The notes below the pieces were generated by a model that saw nothing but the letters and a program-made list of their open reading frames with translations, ran no database searches and was not told the DNA's origin. The position numbers and the translations under genes were made by a program. A DNA stretch of 7,339 bases from CAZZEX01 sp964653285 (lineage in GTDB: Bacteria > Chloroflexota > Anaerolineae > B4-G1), in the NCBI GenBank assembly GCA_964653285.1, contig CAZZEX010000157.1, positions 1 through 7,339 of the forward strand, given 5' to 3'. This document shows positions 1 to 5,269 of this stretch, piece after piece; the first letter of the stretch is position 1, and the number at the start of each line of letters is the position of its first letter.

Positions 1-110
1 AAGTATACGGAAATGCTCGCAGATTTCAAATCAGAAGCCAAAACGGGAATTGCTGGCTCCTTAATGTGCGAACCCACCTGTCTCGATTGTGACCACTTCT
101 TTGGTCATTC

Positions 111-134
111 GTCGTTTGTCGTTTGTCGTTTGTC
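111..134. repeat. Short tandem repeat, unit GTCGTTT
   Basis: Three full copies of GTCGTTT stand head to tail at 111-131, followed by a partial copy (GTC). The sequence just before it (GGTCATTC) looks like a diverged unit. This is simple heptameric repeat DNA. There are no unique spacers, so it is not a CRISPR array. Confidence 0.6.
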
Positions 135-183
135 CATTAAATCATTGAAATTGGTAACAACATCTCAGCCCTCGTTCGCCGCA

Positions 184-219
184 GGTCTCTGACCGCGCAA
201 AGGGCTCGGTCGGGAGACC
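184..219. repeat. GC-rich hairpin with possible pseudoknot partner
   Basis: GGTCTC (184-189) pairs with GAGACC (214-219), and GACCG (191-195) pairs with CGGTC (207-211). This leaves a small bulge and an 11-base loop. The loop contains AGGGCT (201-206), which is exactly complementary to AGCCCT at 167-172, so a pseudoknot or alternative fold is possible. There is no T-run after the stem, so it is not a standard intrinsic terminator. A palindromic repeat or a structured RNA remnant are both possible. Confidence 0.45.
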
Positions 220-300
220 TTCGCCCACCACCTGGGTAGTTGTTGGAATTGTAGCACTTTCGGGCCAAAGGCACAACTTCTCGGCTCGTGCAGGGTGCGG

Positions 301-306
301 TATAAT
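301..306 (+). promoter_or_regulatory. Promoter -10 box for the glycosyltransferase gene
   Basis: TATAAT is a perfect sigma-70-type -10 hexamer lying 38 bases before the GTG start. At 17-base spacing the upstream hexamer is TTCTCG (278-283), a poor -35 match. The preceding bases (TGCGG) resemble the second promoter-like site in this window at 4870-4875 (TGTGG before TACAAT). That suggests a lineage-typical promoter form, which is an inference. Confidence 0.5.
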
Positions 307-343
307 AGGCTTCCCAACGCTGCGGCGAAGAGACCGGAAGCAC

Positions 344-2335
344 GTGACACGAGCAACTATGCAGAGACATAAACAGTTCGTCGAAATCGCTCTATGTGCC
401 CTGATCTTGGGGCTGGCGCTCTTCCTGCGCATCCGCAGCCTGGACACCACCGGTATCTGGTCTGACCAGGCATTTACGCTTAACACGGCGATGCGTTGGG
501 TAAATGGCGGCCCAATACCTCTGGCATCCAACAAGTCATCCATCGGCACCATCAACCCGCCGATGATCGAATATCTATACGCTGTTGCCCTGCGCATCTG
601 GCCTGACATTCTCAGCGTCGCAGTACTGACGATGATTTCGGGAATGATCGCCGTCGCCGCCGCTGGATGGTCAGTGTATAAGTTGTTCGGCCAGCGCGCG
701 GCCTTTTGGACGATGTTGATCTTCGCGGTCAACCCGTGGAGCGTGTTCTACAGTCAACTCATCTGGAACCAGACGATGATGCCCGTCTTTTCGGCCCTGA
801 CGCTCGCCTGCCTGCTGCTCTACTTTGCAGTCGAGCAGCGTCCTGTTTACTTGATCCTTTCTTTCGTCTGGGCCGCCTGTATGACGCAGGTGCATCCGGG
901 GTCCAGCGCGCAATTGCTGACGATGGGCATCATCTTTGCTCTCTTCTGGCGCAGACTTCGGGTATGGCCGATGGGCACCGGCATAGGCATCTTCGTTCTT
1001 TCATACGTGCCCTACCTGTTGTATGAGAGCGGGGTTGGCTGGGCCGACGTGAAAGCGATGCTGGAACTTGCCCGCGAGCCGGCTCCTCTTGGCATTGCCT
1101 CCATCCTCGTCAGCGTTGACCTGCTGCGTGCCCAGGGATTGCTCAACTCCGCCAACTACGTGGCGCAATTCGACGGGTTGGCGACGGTTCTGATGGGGCT
1201 CTCCCTGGTCTACGCGCTGGGGATAGGTGTTCGTACGTTCATCCAGCGCCGCCATGACCCGCAGGCCGCACAGAAAACAGCCGGCTTCGGCATAATACTG
1301 TTGTGGTTCGTCATCCCGATCCTCTTCTATCTGCGCTCGTCGCACTACTTGCAGATCTTCTACCTGATCAGCCAATTGCCAGCCCACTTTATGCTGATGG
1401 GCATCTGTCTGGATGGGTTACAACACGCCCTTGCACAATTCGCTCTCCAAATCCACCAACAGACAGCGCGACGCGCCGTCCAGACAGCGGCATGGGCGAT
1501 GCTACCATTGCCGCTGCTCGTGCTGGTGGGGTGGCAATGCGCCTTCAACTTGCAGTTTCAGGATACTCGACTCCAGAGTAGGGAGCCGACGCAAATCCGA
1601 CACATCCGCACTGCGATCCAGATGGCTCGCCAACTGCTGGCCGAACGTCCCGCATGCGACCTGGTCGTCGTGTCCACGGGGCACAACCTTGAGCAGTCGC
1701 GCCTGGCGCTACTACGCGAGTTCACCCTCCCGGAGCGGGTTCTGTTGACCGATGGCCGGCTCGCGGTTCCTGTGCCCGCACCCTGCGCGGTCTACCTGGA
1801 CGCACTGCCGGGGAACCAGGCTTCAACGTGGCTGGCGACCGCCGCCACACCACTCCCAGAGGCGACGGTCCACGTTCCGGGCGAAACCTGGCAATTCTAC
1901 GACCTTCCCGCTGGCGCCCGGGCAAGCCTCGCGGAAAAGGCTGCCTCACAAACACACCTGGCGACGTGGATAAACGGCGTCGTACTGACGCAATACGCGC
2001 GCGGTCAGATCCGCCCCGGCGCTACGTTGCCCCTGACCCTGACCTGGTCGGTTGAAGCGGAGCCGCCGGAAGTCGTGTATCACGTCGGCACTTACCTGCT
2101 CACAATGGACAATCAGGTTGCTGCTCAGTCCGATGGACCGGGCTTTGACAGCATCCAGTGGCGAGCGGGTGATAAATTCATCACCTGGTTCGACGTCCAT
2201 GTGCCCCAGGATCTGGTACCAGGCACTTATCAGACCGCCGTCGCGTTGTACACATGGCCCGAACTGGAACGGGTCAACCTGACCTGTGGCGGGAATACGG
2301 CGTTCCTGGAGCAGTTCCAGGTGTCGGCGCCATAG
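344..2335 (+). CDS. Family-39-like integral-membrane glycosyltransferase with C-terminal beta-sandwich
   Basis: This is a 663-aa polytopic membrane protein. About eleven hydrophobic segments are seen, the first at residues 13-29 and the last near 382-402. Between the first two lies an extracytoplasmic loop with IWSDQAF (Asp41) and NPP (71-73), matching the acidic catalytic loop and downstream motif of GT39/ArnT/PMT-like (GT-C) enzymes. These transfer sugars from polyprenyl-phosphate donors outside the membrane. NPWSVFYSQLIWNQ at 130-143 and HPG at 184-186 are also typical. Residues 403-540 form a soluble part. Residues 541-660 look like the beta-sandwich often attached to Chloroflexota glycosyltransferases (PLTLTW, the AQSDGPG stretch, PGTYQTAVALY). 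The acceptor is unknown. The start is GTG 344 with a GAAGAG site 11 bases upstream; ATG 359 is an alternative that would remove five residues. The gene stands alone with its own promoter box. Confidence 0.85.
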   Translation: MTRATMQRHKQFVEIALCALILGLALFLRIRSLDTTGIWSDQAFTLNTAMRWVNGGPIPLASNKSSIGTINPPMIEYLYAVALRIWPDILSVAVLTMISGMIAVAAAGWSVYKLFGQRAAFWTMLIFAVNPWSVFYSQLIWNQTMMPVFSALTLACLLLYFAVEQRPVYLILSFVWAACMTQVHPGSSAQLLTMGIIFALFWRRLRVWPMGTGIGIFVLSYVPYLLYESGVGWADVKAMLELAREPAPLGIASILVSVDLLRAQGLLNSANYVAQFDGLATVLMGLSLVYALGIGVRTFIQRRHDPQAAQKTAGFGIILLWFVIPILFYLRSSHYLQIFYLISQLPAHFMLMGICLDGLQHALAQFALQIHQQTARRAVQTAAWAMLPLPLLVLVGWQCAFNLQFQDTRLQSREPTQIRHIRTAIQMARQLLAERPACDLVVVSTGHNLEQSRLALLREFTLPERVLLTDGRLAVPVPAPCAVYLDALPGNQASTWLATAATPLPEATVHVPGETWQFYDLPAGARASLAEKAASQTHLATWINGVVLTQYARGQIRPGATLPLTLTWSVEAEPPEVVYHVGTYLLTMDNQVAAQSDGPGFDSIQWRAGDKFITWFDVHVPQDLVPGTYQTAVALYTWPELERVNLTCGGNTAFLEQFQVSAP

Positions 2336-2456
2336 GCATCTGGGAGAAGGGTGGGGCTCATGTCGTGTGCATAGCAATGTCCAACAGGGCCAGCAGTCTC
2401 GCATAAGGGAGTGACTGTCCAAGATAATTCAGCACCATTGCAACGCAGGCGGCCAG

Positions 2457-2482
2457 GCAGCCAGCAGGCTGCATTTGTCTGT
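2457..2482 (+). terminator. Weak terminator-like hairpin after the glycosyltransferase
   Basis: GCAGCC (2457-2462) pairs with GGCTGC (2467-2472) across a four-base loop and is followed by ATTTGTCTGT, a loose T-rich tail. It lies between the convergent ends of the glycosyltransferase and the small reverse-strand gene, where a terminator is expected. The six-base stem and interrupted T-run make it weak. Confidence 0.3.
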
Positions 2483-2496
2483 GAAAGGAAATGCCG

Positions 2497-2706
2497 CTAA
2501 CTTGAGGTTCGACGGTCAGCGAGGTCTGTGGCACGTTGTTGTATCTCCGCGATCAATTCGGGAGTCACGTGTAGTTGACCTGTCTCGACATCCACATCAA
2601 TAGTGCCAACGGACCCCACACTGCCGTGTCCTGGGAGTGTAAGTACCACTGGCACACGCCAGTAGATGCGGTCCGTGACCACCAAATCAGGCTCACCACC
2701 ACGCAT
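2497..2706 (-). CDS. Small conserved-looking protein, C-terminal part (frameshifted)
   Basis: This frame encodes 69 aa beginning MRGGEPDLVV, with RIYWRVPVVLTLP in the first half and the acidic TIDVDVETG followed by TPELIAEIQQRA at the end. It looks like the C-terminal two thirds of a small bacterial protein of about 115 aa whose function I cannot name. In-frame codons upstream of the ATG already read ISYL, so coding similarity appears to begin before this start. The N-terminal part lies in the neighbouring frame (2706-2843). Its stop overlaps this ATG by one base, so translational coupling could still produce this piece. A broken gene is the simplest reading, with two coupled genes as the alternative. 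Confidence 0.6.
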   Translation of the reverse strand: MRGGEPDLVVTDRIYWRVPVVLTLPGHGSVGSVGTIDVDVETGQLHVTPELIAEIQQRATDLADRRTSS

Positions 2707-2843
2707 CAGGTAACTGATTCCGTCAGTACAAACCGGCCTACCCGGCGACGTGCTGCAATCGCGGAAAAGTTCACGTCGGCCGACACACGGATATCAATCT
2801 GGAGCCTGCCGGTGCGGGGCAACTGTTTAACCGCAATATCCAT
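2706..2843 (-). CDS. Small conserved-looking protein, N-terminal part (frameshifted)
   Basis: This frame encodes 45 aa: it starts MDIAVKQLPRTGRLQ, continues through an IRVSADVNF stretch and AARRRVGRFVLTE, and ends SVT at a TGA. The start is well supported by AAGGAGG on the reverse strand (2848-2854), four bases before the ATG. After LTE the sequence would continue naturally into ISYLMRGGEPDL of the next frame if one A were restored, giving GAA ATC AGT TAC. The original product was therefore probably a single protein of about 113 aa. The function is unknown. The fragment lacks recognisable catalytic motifs. Confidence 0.55.
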   Translation of the reverse strand: MDIAVKQLPRTGRLQIDIRVSADVNFSAIAARRRVGRFVLTESVT

Positions 2844-2864
2844 GCTGCCTCCTTGCCAAAGTCT

Positions 2865-2870
2865 ATTCTA
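2865..2870 (-). promoter_or_regulatory. Possible -10 box for the small reverse-strand gene
   Basis: TAGAAT on the reverse strand (five of six matches to TATAAT) lies 21 bases before the ATG at 2843. A TTGTAG hexamer sits 15 bases further upstream, inside the end of the neighbouring inverted-repeat element. If used, the element would supply the -35. The spacing is short and the match modest. Confidence 0.25.
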
Positions 2871-2883
2871 CAGAGTATCATAG

Positions 2884-3026
2884 TACTACAACGAGACTTT
2901 GTCATTCTGAGGAGCGAAGCGACGAAGAATCTCGCTTCCGATAGGCGGTCCAACTCTGCAAAACGAGATTCTTCGCTCCCTCTGGTCGCTCAGAATGACA
3001 TGGAATCGCGAAGTCTCGTTGTAGTG
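2884..3026. mobile_element. MITE-like palindromic element, about 143 bp
   Basis: ACTACAACGAGACTT (2885-2899) recurs inverted at 3011-3025. Inside it, TGTCATTCTGAG (2900-2911) recurs inverted at 2989-3000, and CGAAGAATCTCG (2923-2934) recurs inverted at 2964-2975. The right arm carries ten extra bases (3001-3010) with no left counterpart. ATAG stands at both borders (2880-2883 and 3027-3030) and may be a four-base target duplication. No transposase is encoded, so it is non-autonomous. Sequences of the GTCATTCTGAG...GAAGAATCTCG type are familiar interspersed repeats in many bacterial genomes. It separates two divergently transcribed genes and could affect either promoter. Confidence 0.75.
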
Positions 3027-3101
3027 ATAGCATACCTGCCAAAATGACACGAGCAGCAGGCAGGCAATTCACCGCAGATGGTCTGTGCCAGGAGGGAAGA
3101 C

Positions 3102-3500
3102 GTGAGCAGCAAGGTCTACTTCGCACCGGCACGGGCGAAGCGCTGGGACTACAGCGCCAGCCAGGTGGCCGGACTGGAACGATTGATCGAGAAAATGGTG
3201 CTGTACTTCAACTTCGTACTGGAGGTGCAGCCGGAGTGCGACTGCATGCCTATGGCCGATACCCCTCTCGTACAGCACCAGGGCATCCTGGCCTCCAGGG
3301 ACATCGTTGCGGTAGAGCAGGCGGCGCTGTACCTGATCAATAACCGGGTGCCGCTGCCAGGATCGTTGGCAGAGTACCGGGGGCTGAAGGCCGGGCAGCG
3401 CATCCTGGCCGAGGCACTGGGCGTGGATGGGCAGTTGCACGTAGACGCGGCGGCGCAGATCGGGCTGGGCAGCCGGGAGTACGAGTTGATTGAGGTGTGA
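3102..3500 (+). CDS. DUF362 protein with internal in-frame deletion
   Basis: This 132-aa product starts at GTG 3102, preceded by GGAGGG (3091-3096) at five-base spacing; an ATG at 3078 would add eight unrelated residues. Residues 1-31 (SSKVYFAPARAK and the LERLIEK helix) match the beginning of DUF362 (PF04015) proteins. Residues 33-132 match their extreme C-terminus: FVLEVQPECDC at 38-48, ADTP, GILASRDIVAVEQAA at 61-75, and GLGSREYELIEV at the very end. Family members of this type are about 370 aa. The missing middle normally carries most of the DUF362 fold and a two-[4Fe-4S] ferredoxin segment. The junction falls near 3190-3200. The frame is still open, so a short protein could be made, but iron-sulfur electron transfer is not expected. 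DUF362 function is itself unsettled. This is a decayed gene or a mini-protein. The phosphatase gene follows 22 bases later. Confidence 0.7.
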   Translation: MSSKVYFAPARAKRWDYSASQVAGLERLIEKMVLYFNFVLEVQPECDCMPMADTPLVQHQGILASRDIVAVEQAALYLINNRVPLPGSLAEYRGLKAGQRILAEALGVDGQLHVDAAAQIGLGSREYELIEV

Positions 3501-3522
3501 GGTCGCGACGTTGAGGTTGTTG

Positions 3523-4074
3523 ATGAGGCTTTCGAGGAAAATCACCAAAAGGATACACATCCTGTGGGACCGGCTCACCCAACAGGGGCTGCGAGTGACG
3601 GCGCTGTGGGCGGCTGACCACGCAGTGCGCATCATCACCGGCGCGCCCATCCGCGGCGTGAGCCAGATCACGCCGCAACTGCACGTGGGCGGGCAGTACC
3701 GGCGGCGCGGATGGCCCCGACTGGCGGCGCGGGGCATCACAGCGGTGGTCAATATGCGGGTCGAGTTCGACGACAATGACGCCAGCATCGCCCCACCCCG
3801 CTACCTGTACCTGCCAGCGGTGGACGATAACCCCCCGACGCTGGAGCAGTTGCGCGATGGGGTCGCCTTCATCACAGAGGAGATTGCGCAGGGCGGCGGG
3901 GTCTACGTCCACTGCGGGGCCGGGGTCGGCCGCGCGGCGGTGATGGCCGCCGCCTATCTGGTCAGCACCGGTCTGACACCCGACCAGGCCTGGGCACGCA
4001 TCCAGGAGGTGCGCCCCTTCATCCGCCCCAACCCGGTGCAGGTAGCGCAGGTTGAGCGCTTCGCCCAGGTATGA
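3523..4074 (+). CDS. Dual-specificity-type protein tyrosine phosphatase
   Basis: This 183-aa protein carries the cysteine phosphatase signature HCGAGVGR at residues 130-137 (C-x5-R). Cys131 would be the nucleophile and Arg137 the phosphate-binding residue. Upstream, PAVDDNPP around residues 99-106 supplies Asp101 or Asp102 as candidate general acid. QLHVGGQY near 52-59 and GITAVVNMR near 71-79 are typical of the atypical DUSP core, and PFIRPNPVQ near 165-173 of its end. Substrate is unknown; phosphotyrosine, phosphoserine/threonine or a phospholipid are possible. The N-terminal 40 residues are basic and amphipathic, with no clear signal peptide. ATG 3523 has GAGG six bases upstream; an in-frame TTG at 3490 would add 11 residues and overlap the preceding gene. 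It probably shares a transcript with the DUF362 remnant. The stop codon lies in the edge of a palindromic repeat. Confidence 0.85.
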   Translation: MRLSRKITKRIHILWDRLTQQGLRVTALWAADHAVRIITGAPIRGVSQITPQLHVGGQYRRRGWPRLAARGITAVVNMRVEFDDNDASIAPPRYLYLPAVDDNPPTLEQLRDGVAFITEEIAQGGGVYVHCGAGVGRAAVMAAAYLVSTGLTPDQAWARIQEVRPFIRPNPVQVAQVERFAQV

Positions 4075-4153
4075 CCTCTCCCCCAGCCCCTCCCCGAAGC
4101 GGGGAGGGGGGTTTCCCCTTCCCTCGCCGGGAAGGGGGCCGGGGGGTTAGGTC
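4073..4153. repeat. GC-rich double-hairpin repeat (REP-like)
   Basis: GACCT (4073-4077) and AGGTC (4149-4153) bound an 81-bp element. Hairpin one pairs CCCCTCCCCG (4087-4096) with CGGGGAGGGG (4100-4109). Hairpin two pairs CCCCTTCCC (4115-4123) with GGGAAGGGG (4129-4137). This is the familiar CTCCCCCAGCCCCTCCCC-type interspersed palindromic repeat of GC-rich environmental bacteria. It begins inside the phosphatase stop codon and could stabilise or end that transcript. A related copy appears inside the second DUF362 gene near 6536-6581. Confidence 0.75.
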
Positions 4154-4177
4154 AAGTGCGTGGCCAGCGTTACCACC

Positions 4178-4417
4178 TCAGGGTTCTCCACCGGCGTGAA
4201 GCAACCGGCCGGCCTCGGCCGCGAACGGCCCACCCTCGTGGTAGACGAAGGCACAGCGGGCCTGAACCGACCAGGCCCGGGGAGGCTCGAAGTGAACCTC
4301 CCGGGCCAGATGGAAGACCGTCACGCTCAAAGGAGCCTGACGGCGTTTGCGGTCGCAGTCCTGGCATAGCACCACCAACTCGTGGTCGGTGTAGTACCTG
4401 TGTAACATCTCAAGCAT
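4178..4417 (-). CDS. Small unknown protein with a CxxC pair
   Basis: This 79-aa product starts at ATG 4417, with AGGAGGTG on the reverse strand (4423-4430) five bases upstream, a near-ideal ribosome binding site. It begins MLEMLHRYYTDHELVVLC and contains CQDC (Cys18 and Cys21) followed by a basic DRKRR. FHLAREVHFEPPRAWS lies mid-protein, and a third Cys is at 55. A small metal-binding fold is possible but unproven; I do not recognise the family. The end may be altered: dropping one C from the CCC run at 4181-4183 lets the frame continue as PEVVTLATHLT to a TAA at 4147-4149, which would add about 11 residues. A MITE has inserted immediately upstream of the ribosome binding site, separating the gene from its original promoter. 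Confidence 0.6.
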   Translation of the reverse strand: MLEMLHRYYTDHELVVLCQDCDRKRRQAPLSVTVFHLAREVHFEPPRAWSVQARCAFVYHEGGPFAAEAGRLLHAGGEP

Positions 4418-4427
4418 TGTTTCACCT

Positions 4428-4437
4428 CCTGGCACCC
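4428..4437. repeat. Left target-site duplication of the 141-bp MITE
   Basis: CCTGGCACCC directly flanks the left inverted repeat and is repeated exactly at 4579-4588 beside the right one. It overlaps the ribosome binding site of the 79-aa gene by three bases. Confidence 0.7.
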
Positions 4438-4578
4438 CAATGTCATTAAGTTAAGGTGCGACGCACTTCCATCGCTGCCCTGAACAAGTCTGCTATCGCA
4501 CTTTTGCTGCATATTTTGTCGTTTTCACAGGCCAAGAAGTGCGTCGCACCTCCACAGTTGCTTAACTTAATGACATTG
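4438..4578. mobile_element. MITE, 141 bp, with 18-bp perfect inverted repeats
   Basis: CAATGTCATTAAGTTAAG (4438-4455) is exactly inverted at 4561-4578. A second inverted pair, GTGCGACGCACTT (4456-4468) and AAGTGCGTCGCAC (4537-4549), lies inside, with 11 extra bases (4550-4560) only in the right arm. A 10-bp direct repeat CCTGGCACCC flanks the element on both sides and fits a target duplication. There is no transposase, so it would have been moved in trans. A duplication of 10-12 bp is usual for IS4-type transposases, so that group is a plausible parent (inference). The intact duplication suggests a fairly recent insertion. Confidence 0.85.
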
Positions 4579-4588
4579 CCTGGCACCC
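4579..4588. repeat. Right target-site duplication of the 141-bp MITE
   Basis: This CCTGGCACCC is identical to 4428-4437. Removing the element plus one copy restores a continuous sequence of CCTGGCACCC followed by AATGTGCAT. Confidence 0.7.
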
Positions 4589-4611
4589 AATGTGCATCTA
4601 GTCTCTATTCC

Positions 4612-4642
4612 AAAAGAGGGAGCGGCATAGCCACGCTCCCTC
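4612..4642 (-). terminator. Intrinsic terminator on the reverse strand
   Basis: CGCTCCCTC (4634-4642) and GAGGGAGCG (4616-4624) form a nine-base GC-rich stem with a nine-base loop. On the reverse strand the stem is followed by TTTTGG (4615-4610). It begins directly after the TAG at 4643-4645 of the reverse-strand coding remnant, as expected for that gene's terminator. Confidence 0.55.
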
Positions 4643-4822
4643 CTAGAACATCGCCTCCTGCCGATACGTGGCAGGGTCTACCGGCCTCACCTCCGCCAGG
4701 GGCGGACGGCGGACTACCGCCAGCGCCGGGGACTTCGCCGATGGTTCGACTTCGCTCACCACAGGCGGCGAACCCAGGGGGCTGGTCGTCCCCTCATTCT
4801 CGCGGGCGAAGATGACCTCCAG
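4643..4822 (-). CDS. Possible degraded small gene
   Basis: The reverse strand has a clean open frame ending in VRPVDPATYRQEAMF and TAG, immediately before a terminator hairpin. It includes LEVIFARENEG at its start and PPVVSEVEPSAKSPA in the middle. No ATG or GTG start is in frame. A CTG at 4822 lies eight bases after AGGAGGG (4831-4837) and would give 59 aa, so either CTG is used or the original start was lost. The middle includes GGTGAGCGAAGTCGAACC, a sequence type common as interspersed repeat DNA, so part of the frame may be repeat-derived. I do not recognise the family. The evidence is the ribosome binding site, the frame and the terminator together. Confidence 0.35.
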   Translation of the reverse strand: MEVIFARENEGTTSPLGSPPVVSEVEPSAKSPALAVVRRPPLAEVRPVDPATYRQEAMF

Positions 4823-4869
4823 GTTGATCTCCCTCCTACTCTGCCATAGCCCAAACCCGCAACGTGTGG

Positions 4870-4875
4870 TACAAT
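4870..4875 (+). promoter_or_regulatory. Promoter -10 box for the toxin-antitoxin genes
   Basis: TACAAT (five of six matches to TATAAT) is preceded by TGTGG, echoing the box before the glycosyltransferase. No good -35 is seen at 17 bases (TAGCCC). It lies 125 bases before the antitoxin start, leaving a leader of about 110 bases. Confidence 0.4.
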
Positions 4876-4921
4876 GCGATTATGTGAGGGGCATCAACGG
4901 TTTTCACAGTTTCGGAGGTGC

Positions 4922-4987
4922 ATGCTGAGCGAGATGGTACGTACACAATCGGATGCTTCGCCGTGGAGACTGTCTGGCACGGGATAG
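4922..4987 (+). CDS. Possible 21-aa leader ORF upstream of the antitoxin
   Basis: ATG 4922 follows GGAGG (4914-4918) by only three bases and opens a 21-codon frame beginning MLSEMVRTQSD and ending at TAG 4985-4987. It is in the same frame as the antitoxin, 12 bases upstream of its GTG. It could be a leader peptide, a lost N-terminal extension, or chance. Evidence is thin. Confidence 0.2.
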   Translation: MLSEMVRTQSDASPWRLSGTG

Positions 4988-4999
4988 AGAGATGAGATT

Positions 5000-5269
5000 G
5001 TGGAAACTCGGGTTGAATTAAAACAACAAGTGGTGACGATCCTGGATACACTTCCAGAGGAAACACTGACAGAAGTCGCCACATTCCTGGATTATCTACA
5101 GTACAAACTGGAACATCACCCTGCAGGCAATAGCGTGCCACCATTTCAGCAAACGCCCTACAAGCCGGTAGCCCTGGGCGGGTTGTGGGAAGGCATCACG
5201 ATTACCGATGAGGACATTGCAGAAGTGCGGCGCGAGATGTGGAGCAATTTCGGAGAGCATGAACCGTGA
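5000..5269 (+). CDS. VapB-like type II antitoxin
   Basis: This 89-aa acidic protein starts at GTG 5000 (METRVELK). A helix-rich N-terminal half (LDTLPEETLTEVATFLDYL, residues 15-33) resembles small antitoxins of the DUF2281/VapB kind. The C-terminal segment GGLWEGITITDEDIAEVRREMW (60-81) is the part expected to wrap around and block a PIN toxin. The gene overlaps the PIN reading frame by four bases (GTGA), the usual toxin-antitoxin coupling. In such systems the antitoxin binds the operon promoter and represses it, here probably the TACAAT promoter upstream (inference). The frame is intact although its partner is broken, so it is now an orphan antitoxin. The ribosome binding site is weak (GAGA at 4988-4991). 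Confidence 0.75.
   Translation: METRVELKQQVVTILDTLPEETLTEVATFLDYLQYKLEHHPAGNSVPPFQQTPYKPVALGGLWEGITITDEDIAEVRREMWSNFGEHEP

Larger units (their letters stand above)
1..343. other. Intergenic region upstream of the glycosyltransferase
   Basis: No convincing gene is seen here. One forward frame is open from base 1 to about 192, but it runs through a simple repeat and resembles no family I know. The stretch holds a 7-base tandem repeat (111-134), a GC-rich hairpin (184-219) and a promoter-like -10 box (301-306). Reverse-strand open frames over this region are low-complexity and overlap the start of the glycosyltransferase. Confidence 0.5.

Noticed and set aside
111..134. CRISPR-like repeat
   Set aside because: The units are contiguous 7-mers without spacers.
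1..192. Forward open frame from the window edge
   Set aside because: It runs through a heptamer repeat into the hairpin region and shows no recognisable protein motif.
130..219. TPP riboswitch suggested by CTGAGA on the reverse strand
   Set aside because: The second conserved block (ACCTGATC type) and the closing helix are absent, and there is no gene downstream on that strand.
142..732. Reverse-strand open frame of 196 codons
   Set aside because: It is antisense to the membrane glycosyltransferase, with an unlikely composition and no motif.
3044..3343. Forward 99-codon frame overlapping the DUF362 remnant
   Set aside because: It is Gly/Arg-rich out-of-frame sequence; the frame at 3102 has family similarity and a proper ribosome binding site.
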